A stretch of 64,000 nucleotides of DNA, from NCBI GenBank assembly GCA_036877525.1, contig JAZGTH010000015.1, positions 9,868,501-9,932,500 of the forward strand. Reading direction: 5' to 3'. Position 1 is the stretch's first letter; the number at the start of each line of letters is the position of its first letter. The notes beneath the pieces are model-generated. The model had not been told where the DNA came from and ran no database searches. It was given only the letters and a program-made list of their open reading frames with translations. Made by a program: the position numbers and the translations under genes. Positions 57,363-64,000 of this stretch are shown in pieces. Source of the stretch: Chromobotia macracanthus (taxonomy: Eukaryota > Chordata > Actinopteri > Cypriniformes > Botiidae).

Positions 57363-60300
57363 GTAAGTTTGTAACTTTTTTCATGTGTTTGGGTCTGTAT
57401 GTGTGTATAACGCAGCCCTCTGCATTAGTGTGTATGGAAACAAACATAAGGAATCAAGATGTTTGTTCTCCATTTAAACAGATGTCAATGCACTCAACAT
57501 AAACATTCAAATCTTGTGCTCCCTTTACAGTAGTCACGTTTGTTGGGATATGAGAAGTCACGCTTTCTCCTGTCAAAACTAAACGGACTCGTTTCATTCC
57601 ACCAAATTTACAGTAATCCAGGGTGTTTATCACTTCTGTGTACGTCTGTGGTCATATGCATGTATGTTGTATTGTTTTCTTTACCTAAACGGGTCTGACC
57701 AGTTACGTCCTTTCATTCTGAGATCAGGATTGAGTTATTCAGCCCAAGGCTACAACAAAGCATGAAAGCCTTTCTTACAAATGCCTTGGAATTTCAACAG
57801 AAGGTCAGGATTTTTTGTCTATGTTTTACTTTCCTGAAGTAGCCAACTTCTACTTACTCATTCCAGACAAGTCCACACAAGCACACCTGACCTAAAAACC
57901 TTCCTTAATAGAAGCTGTCTGTGGCCTACATCAGAAGCAGACTGCATGTAGTTTGCTGTGAAAACCCCCACCCTCCTCTTCTGGTAAAGCTATTCTGTAT
58001 ACAGACAGCATTTTTAGGCTTCTAAGCCTGACAAAACCTCTGTGATCAACATCAGAACCGTATATTTACAATAACGGCATTTTTCCATGTGACAGGCATA
58101 TATTAACAGACCTGTTGTCAAAATGCCAGAAAACTGTCTCTGGCAATTTGCCCTCTTAAGAAGTTATAACATTGCTGGAAAAGTTCTGTATTGATTCCAC
58201 AAGAGAACAAGTTGGTACATACTGTACGTGGTTGGAGTGCTCTGACGTAAGAAGTCTACTGTCTTTGATCAGTGCTGCCAACATGATTTTCCGCTGGAAT
58301 ATGTGGAAAGAATACTGAAACATCAGTGTTTTTTAATGCGTGTCATCTGGGGAAAAAACATTTTGCAGATGGGAGATCATGCACACAAAGAACAATAAGA
58401 TAGGAGTGCAAACATTTAGGCTCTGTGAACAATGATGTGCTACAGCATGTGTGTTTTTAAGAAAACCTATTAACATTTTTTAAAATAATCAGTCGAAAAC
58501 ACATTTATCTAATGAAATGGAGAAAATACAGATATAAGGTCATGAATGGAGGTCAGAACAGTTTTTATCTGCAGACTGTTAAACAGCCTTATTGCAGTCA
58601 CCTTTCCCTACAATTCCAGGAAAAATGAATAAATGATCACATTCACACAGTCTATTTCCTGTCATTTACCCTTCAATGTTCATATCACACCGAATACCTG
58701 TTTTGCACATTTTTGCATGTTAATTTACACATTTACACAAACAGATCCAAATAAACTAACTTGACTTCTTTCTTTCTCTTTCTCAGTACAGGATTGGTCA
58801 GTTGTATATGATCAGCAAGCACAGTAAAGAACAGAGTGGAGGAGGAGAAGGGGTGGAGGTGGTCCGCAACGAGCCCTGCAAAGACCCCAACCACGGTGAA
58901 GGCCAAATCACAGAGAAACGCATCTACCTCAACAGGTGAGTGCACAGACGCATACACATGCAAGAGCAATCCAGTTTCATTCACGGTTTACATCACCCAT
59001 CTGTCCGTCATTACTGATGACTGCAGTGAACACATTTATGTATGCGGCACAACTTCATCGTTCACTTGCCCTCCAAAACAGCTTCTCTCTCTCTCTCTCG
59101 GCACTTCCTGTTGAGCTCATGTTGAGCTCAGCAGACTTTTAGAATAACAGAACTGCTGTGTTCAAAACTCGACTTGCAATCGTTGCACTGAGCAGTGATT
59201 TCCAGACAGGGGTTTGTGTACCCCAGGGTGTACTAAAGCACATTCCAGAGGTACTCGGAAAAACATGGATTTTGCTTTGTTAAACCTACAAAATGTGATT
59301 AAACCTACAAAAATGAAATTATGAATCATTTAAATGTATACAATTTAAATGATTACACCTCAGCAATGTTTTTTACAAATAATTTACAGTACAAATAATT
59401 ATTTCATTATTTCTGAGTCCTCTACTTCAGTGAATACAGTTGTGTTTCTGGGTCAAAGTGACTCAAAATGATGGAGCAGGTCACATTTTTCATAAGCATT
59501 TAATAAAATGATCTTCAACCCTTTAAAAAAATAAATGTTGGGCTGAATTTGGTTTGAATATTTTGTTATCTTTAAGTGTGGCTTAAGTGTCCAAATACTC
59601 TTTGGGGCTACTACATGTAAGAAAATAGTTTTGGTGATGTTAAAGGGGCACTTGAGACTCACCGATGTAGAGTTACATAAGGCAAATAGGTTGGACAACA
59701 TTGCTCTAGAAGAAGATCATGTACACATTCACTTTAATATCCCACCCACACAGCCAAACTTATTGTAATCGCTTGTTTTTATGTTTTTACACATTCACTC
59801 TACAAAGACAAAAGACCCCCCCCACACGCATACACTCATCATTAGATGTTGTAGTGAATATAAATTACCTCCAGCGATAAAACAAATTTCTTAAATCATT
59901 AATGTGTTAGCAAAGACCAAAAAGGCAGAGCATTAAGTTCCTAATGGTCAAATAAATCTTATTGTGGTGCATGCGAGTCTAATTCAAATACTGATATTAA
60001 TGCAGATGAGATCATTATATCCTGTTTACAAGAACATCATGCTCAACTGCTACATTGTAATTATGAATAATTTAACTTGTGTCATCAAAATAGAGTTTAC
60101 GGTTTGTAATGTAACGACAGTTGTTTGGTGGCAAAATGCCTGTCACTTCAGAAATGGTAATCATGGATGGAGCGAGAAAGCATGGCCACATCCGAGGCAC
60201 TCGTCTCAAGCGGCTGGCCGTGAATGATCTACATCTTTCCTGCTCCTCCCCTCTCCTCTCATGCTCTGTCCATCCATCCATTACTCTGGCCCTCCGGCTA

Positions 60301-61879
60301 TAAATCTGAACAGCTGTCTGTGCTGTCTTATCTTACAGTGTTGAGTTCATTATCTCACTCTTTTTATCAGAGACCCTATCTTTCTTCCTCTTTTGTCTCA
60401 CTCTGTCCTCTCACCCCAACACACAGACAGACAAATAATATATACTGTACATACAGTGTACACACATACAGGACACACATAGAAAGTAGAAATGTATTAA
60501 ATAACAAAATATTCAACCAGGTGCCATCTGCAGGATCCCACAGCTTTTCTCACTAACCTAACCTAGTCATTGCACAAATGTCTCAAGACGTTTATGAAAC
60601 GTGTCAATGTGATTTGCAAAAAATGAGTGAAATTAGCTGCCTGCAGATCATCACATTAATGAACATGTTTCAGTATGCTTAACTACCACAAACAATCACA
60701 ATTCTTTCCTGTGAAAATTTTACCATTAGTTTCATCATGTCACAAACTTTGTATGCAATTTTGCTTAAGAGATGCTTGTTATCTTTTTTAAAATAAAGAC
60801 AACTTTGTTTAATATTTTGTTGTACTGTATAATGCAAAGACAATCATGCTGCCCAAACCAGCACTAACTCAGACTGAAGATTCAGCTGATCATTTAGCAG
60901 GGCTGTTTATGTGTTTGTATAATGTGTCTCTTGTGTCACATTGTTGTGTTTCTCATGTTTCCCTTCTTGTCTGTGTTCAGCAAATTGCCACCCTGGATGA
61001 GGACGTTTGTTCCCATGGCTTTTTATGTGACAGAAACAGCTTGGAATTTCTATCCATACACCATAACAGGTCAGCTCAAGCATTCTATTACATTAAATAC
61101 TCCTGTGTTTAAATGTTAATGAGCACCTACCATCAATAATCCATCATCCATCATCAATAACCAGCTGTGATCTAACACCCTGTTTCTCTTCTGCATACTT
61201 GTCTATTTGTCCATTTACTGTTGATTTATCGCAGAATACACCGTAAGTATTCTCACATGTCTGCTCAAATTCATGCAGTTTGCTTTGGGCTCATGGGCCC
61301 GCTGAGCATATGACATAATCATCTCTCTTCCTCCTCCCCATTCGCTCTCTCTCCTCATCCCACAAGTGTTCCTTCCTACCAAGGTTCCACGTCAAGATTG
61401 AGACACACTTTGAAAATGACAACGGGTGCAACCAGAACGTGAGTGACAGTGCACAAACACACACAGACAAACCCACACACAGTGTGTGTTCTTACTGGAG
61501 TTAATCCTCTTAAAGGAAAAGGACAAATCTTTGGTGACACACATAAGTCGTGCGTCCTTGTAAGGGCCTTTGAGCTAGTGTCTGTTTCTAAAGCACAGCA
61601 GTCAGGTAATTATGAGAACATATACTGTGCTGCCTTTAAAGTAAACAATCAGGCAATGTAAAACAATTCATAGATGTTATTCAATGTGGTTTATTTTTGG
61701 AATGGAGAAGCTGTTCTTATTATTACTGGGAGTTACTGGTTTGTGTTTGTTTGTATTGAGACAGTTGTGCCCTGGAGTACTCTCTGTAAGAAATTACAAC
61801 TGAAGCTTAAACAAGACCCAACCTGCCACAAAGCAATGATTCAGAGATGTAATAAGTCATTCTGTTACAAAGAAAGAAA

Positions 61880-61936
<57 letters not shown>

Positions 61937-63560
61937 AAAGAGTTGGCGGGTGAGTTGTTATTGATACTTTCCACCAACCGGCCCAACTTTTACTCAGCAT
62001 ATAATATAGACCAACAGACACACTAATATAAGCACAGAGACAGACAGACAGACACACACACACACTTAAAATAAAATATGATTTGCCTTTTTATTGGACC
62101 ACCTAAAATGTCCCCATGAGTTAGTTTTTACATATTTTACAATACAATTGCAGTCATAAATTTACATGCACCTTGCAGATTTGGCAAAATGCTAATAAGT
62201 AATAAATATTTTTAAATAGTAAAGAAAAATGAGGGGGAGGTCATAAAATTGTTTTTTAGTTCTGAACTAAATAAGCAATTTCACATAAAACATATTTACA
62301 TATAGTCCAGTAGACAAAACAATAACTGAATTTACAAAAATAACCCAGTTCAAAAGTTTACACACTTGATTCTTGAGAAACTCTCACAAAACATAAAAAC
62401 AGTCATTGATCATCCAAGTAACAATGCACAATATTAAGAATCAAGTGAATGTAAATGATTGAACTGGGTTATTTTTGTAAATGTAGTTATTATTGTGTCT
62501 TTTAGACTATATGTAAACATCTGTCACACAGTATGAAATTGCTCAGTCCAAAGAATATAGTGCACAGTATTTTCTGAAATTACTAACATTTTGCAGATTC
62601 TGTAAGGTGTATATAAGCTTATATATAAACACATTTGTGAGAATAGTTTCAAAAATCTGTCTCTCTTGAGCAGAACCTGCTCACACACATGCACACTAAG
62701 GTGAACACAACCTCTGAATGAACACCAATGTGTTTTGCATTCAGGCACATTGACCACAAGTTTCACAACATTTGGCAAATGGAAATACTGCTGACGTGTC
62801 AACACAACACACATAACAAACAGTAAACATTACAGCAGCTTTTCTCATGAGACAGAGAACAAATGTAAACTAGCCTCACTGTTTCTAACCCATAAACAAC
62901 ATAAAAAGACGGACTATAAGGGTGTTTATAAGAGAGAGACAGAGGTCACAGAGAGTATAGCACCCATTTTCTTTACTGCTTCATTCTCATTGGTCCTCTC
63001 TCTTGCATATCTGTGGGAACAAGCAGCACCTGCAATGCTGTACAGTGCAGGCAGTCGGCTTTATGTAAAGACCTGCTATCTGCTGGCTTTCTTTTTCCAC
63101 TGGCCTGCGCTGACACGCAGTAAAGCTCCACTGGCCTGCGGTAGTTTGCATAATTCAGTGCTACTGCCTGTAGTAGACTTCATTTTGCAGTCTTTGTTTC
63201 CATGTTTTTTGCATTAATTCAAAATCTGTGCCTGAGGTATTTTGTTACGTGTGTGTCAACATTCTGTACTGTGCTACAGAATGTTTAACTGGTGGCATTG
63301 TGTGATATTTACCTTAAGACAGTGAAGCACTCCAGGCACTAAATCAGATTTGTCTTCAGTGGGTTCATTTGTACTCCTCTCAGTTATCTGCTTTAATATT
63401 AAATATACCAAAACAGTGATATATTGTTGAATGTGTTTGACAGTTCCCTTTGATATCTCCTGTGCAGGTGTTTGGTGATAAACCCACCCCAAAAGACAGT
63501 GTCTGCTTCTTGGATATTTTGAGTGATCCAATTCCTGACAAGCATTACAAGGAGTCAGAG
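57315..63560 (+). CDS. pitpnc1: Phosphatidylinositol transfer protein, cytoplasmic 1 type (RdgB-beta), N-terminal part; continues off the right edge
   Basis: Six exons (57315-57362, 58787-58935, 60981-61069, 61235-61242, 61367-61438, 63468-63560) join in frame to give residues 1-153 of a class II soluble PITP. Such proteins carry phosphatidylinositol or phosphatidic acid between membranes in a hydrophobic cavity. The start MLIKEYRICMPLTVDE, then YRIGQLYMISKHS and the segment TEYTCSFLPRF, match PITPNC1 rather than PITPNA/B or PITPNM as I recall them. T58, K60 and N88 correspond to the inositol-headgroup contacts T59, K61 and N90 of PITP-alpha. The ATG has A at -3. Divergence after about residue 100 from the human PITPNC1 I remember suggests one of two teleost paralogs. 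The rest of the PITP domain and the C-terminal tail lie beyond 64000. Confidence 0.92.
57363..58786 (+). other. pitpnc1 intron 1
   Basis: 1424 bp, GT-AG. No repeat or gene recognised. Confidence 0.85.
58787..58935 (+). CDS. pitpnc1: pitpnc1 exon 2
   Basis: Residues 17-65 plus 2 nt of S66. YRIGQLYMISKHS, GEGVEVVRNEP and TEKRIYLN with T58 and K60. Acceptor tttctctttctcag, donor AACAG|GTGAGT. Confidence 0.95.
58936..60980 (+). other. pitpnc1 intron 2
   Basis: 2045 bp, GT-AG. A short repeat-like remnant near 59206-59260 (ggtttgtgtaccccagggtg); otherwise nothing recognised. Confidence 0.8.
60981..61069 (+). CDS. pitpnc1: pitpnc1 exon 3
   Basis: Completes S66 and encodes residues 67-95 plus 1 nt of E96: KLPPWMRTFVP, FYVTETAWNFYPYTIT, with N88 as the predicted headgroup contact. 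Acceptor tgtctgtgttcag, donor ACAG|GTCAGC. Confidence 0.95.
61235..61242 (+). CDS. pitpnc1: pitpnc1 exon 4, 8-nt microexon
   Basis: Eight bases, AATACACC, between acceptor gatttatcgcag and donor GTAAGT. With the last base of exon 3 they give E96-Y97-T98, exactly the residues needed between ...YPYTIT and CSFLP in PITPNC1. Without this exon the frame breaks, so it is required for a functional protein. Confidence 0.85.
61367..61438 (+). CDS. pitpnc1: pitpnc1 exon 5
   Basis: 24 codons, residues 99-122: CSFLPRFHVKIETHFENDN followed by GCNQN. Acceptor catcccacaag, donor CAGAAC|GTGAGT, phase 0 on both sides. Confidence 0.93.
61871..61934. repeat. (GA)n microsatellite
   Basis: About 29 GA units. 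It produces spurious Arg-Glu and Ser-Leu frames. Confidence 0.96.
62145..62620. mobile_element. Long palindromic DNA element (Tc1-like foldback/MITE)
   Basis: The left arm has ttacatgcaccttgcagatt, acatatttacatatagtcca, aaaataacccagttcaaaag and cacttgattctt. The right arm has their reverse complements in reverse order: aagaatcaagtg, attgaactgggttatttttg, gactatatgtaaac and cagattctgtaaggtgtata. The axis is near 62395. The phrases match a cyprinid Tc1-type repeat; there is no transposase. Confidence 0.85.
63468..63560 (+). CDS. pitpnc1: pitpnc1 exon 6
   Basis: 31 codons, residues 123-153, with VCFLDILSDPIP and HYKESE. Acceptor tatctcctgtgcag, donor TCAGAG|GTACAT. It is the last exon inside the window. 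Confidence 0.92.
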
Positions 63561-64000
63561 GTACATACAGATTCATATATGCAAAATGCATGGTAAAACA
63601 TGCAAACAACCATCAGTCTGCTGTGTTCTATTCCTTTTTGCACCCTGACTGAAGCTCCAGTGTCCACAAGTTAATGTTTAAATGGCAAAACTGAAACATA
63701 TTTACGCACACACATGCATAAACACAGCCAGGAATAGCAAGAAAGACATTATAAAAAGCCACATTCCTCAGTGGTACATTTCATTCAGATTTGTTCCTTT
63801 TGTTTTAGTGGTCAAACAGCAGAGTGAAGCACATTTCTGTAACACCCACATATTTAGTCATACACAACAGATCAACATGCTGTCATAAGCAGAGTTGAGA
63901 AAAGGGGGAATCCAAAGGATTACACCATACAATGAAAAAGAAACAGTTAAGATTCTCCAAAGACAAGCTCAGATTTGTTGACACTGAGTTAAAAGCAGGC
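63561..64000 (+). other. pitpnc1 intron 6 (partial, runs off the window)
   Basis: 440 bp after the exon 6 donor, with no further exon recognised before the edge. Confidence 0.8.

Larger units (their letters stand above)
61439..63467 (+). other. pitpnc1 intron 5
   Basis: 2029 bp, GT-AG. It contains a (GA)n microsatellite (61871-61934) and a long palindromic element (62145-62620). Confidence 0.85.

Noticed and set aside
61674..61937. Open frame ending in Arg-Glu repeats
   Set aside because: Runs into the (GA)n microsatellite in pitpnc1 intron 5; no similarity upstream.

Overview
The window is vertebrate nuclear DNA from a ray-finned fish, most likely a cyprinid or close relative. Genes are split by long AT-rich introns with canonical GT-AG borders. 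The interspersed repeats resemble families I know from carp and zebrafish: tRNA-derived SINEs, a 'gttcaccc...gggtgaac' inverted-repeat element, Tc1-like ends, and a 'tagggctgtca' MITE. Nothing bacterial, phage or viral was seen. Species and paralog letters (a/b) cannot be fixed from the sequence alone.

Two protein-coding genes are supported and they are divergent (head to head). On the minus strand, 38752 down to 5247, lies a complete 14-exon coding sequence for a GluN2D-type NMDA receptor subunit (grin2d). All splice junctions keep frame and the deduced protein is 1946 aa. Exons 1-13 (residues 1-895) encode the signal peptide, amino-terminal domain, glutamate-binding S1/S2 lobes, M1, the pore loop, M3 and M4. 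Exon 14 alone encodes a cytoplasmic tail of about 1050 residues ending in the PDZ ligand ESEV. From memory, human GluN2D is about 1336 aa in total. The extra length is proline-, serine-, arginine/glutamate-, lysine- and glycine-rich low-complexity sequence.

On the plus strand from 57315, six exons encode the first 153 residues of a PITPNC1-type phosphatidylinositol/phosphatidic acid transfer protein (pitpnc1, RdgB-beta). They include an 8-nt microexon. The gene runs off the right edge of the window.

Layout: 1-3875 is downstream sequence without a gene; 3876-5246 is the probable grin2d 3'UTR; 5247-38798 is grin2d; 38799-57314 lies between the two start codons; 57315-64000 is the start of pitpnc1. 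The inter-gene interval contains one CpG-rich block (about 51.94-53.17 kb) with strong splice donors facing both ways. It is the best candidate for a shared or paired promoter with untranslated first exons. The rest is introns with microsatellites, MITEs, SINEs and other repeat fragments. The two genes do not form a pathway: one is a synaptic ion channel and the other a lipid transfer protein. The most unusual signals are the giant charged GluN2D tail, the microexon and the divergent CpG-rich block. I saw no sign of a previously undescribed system beyond these.
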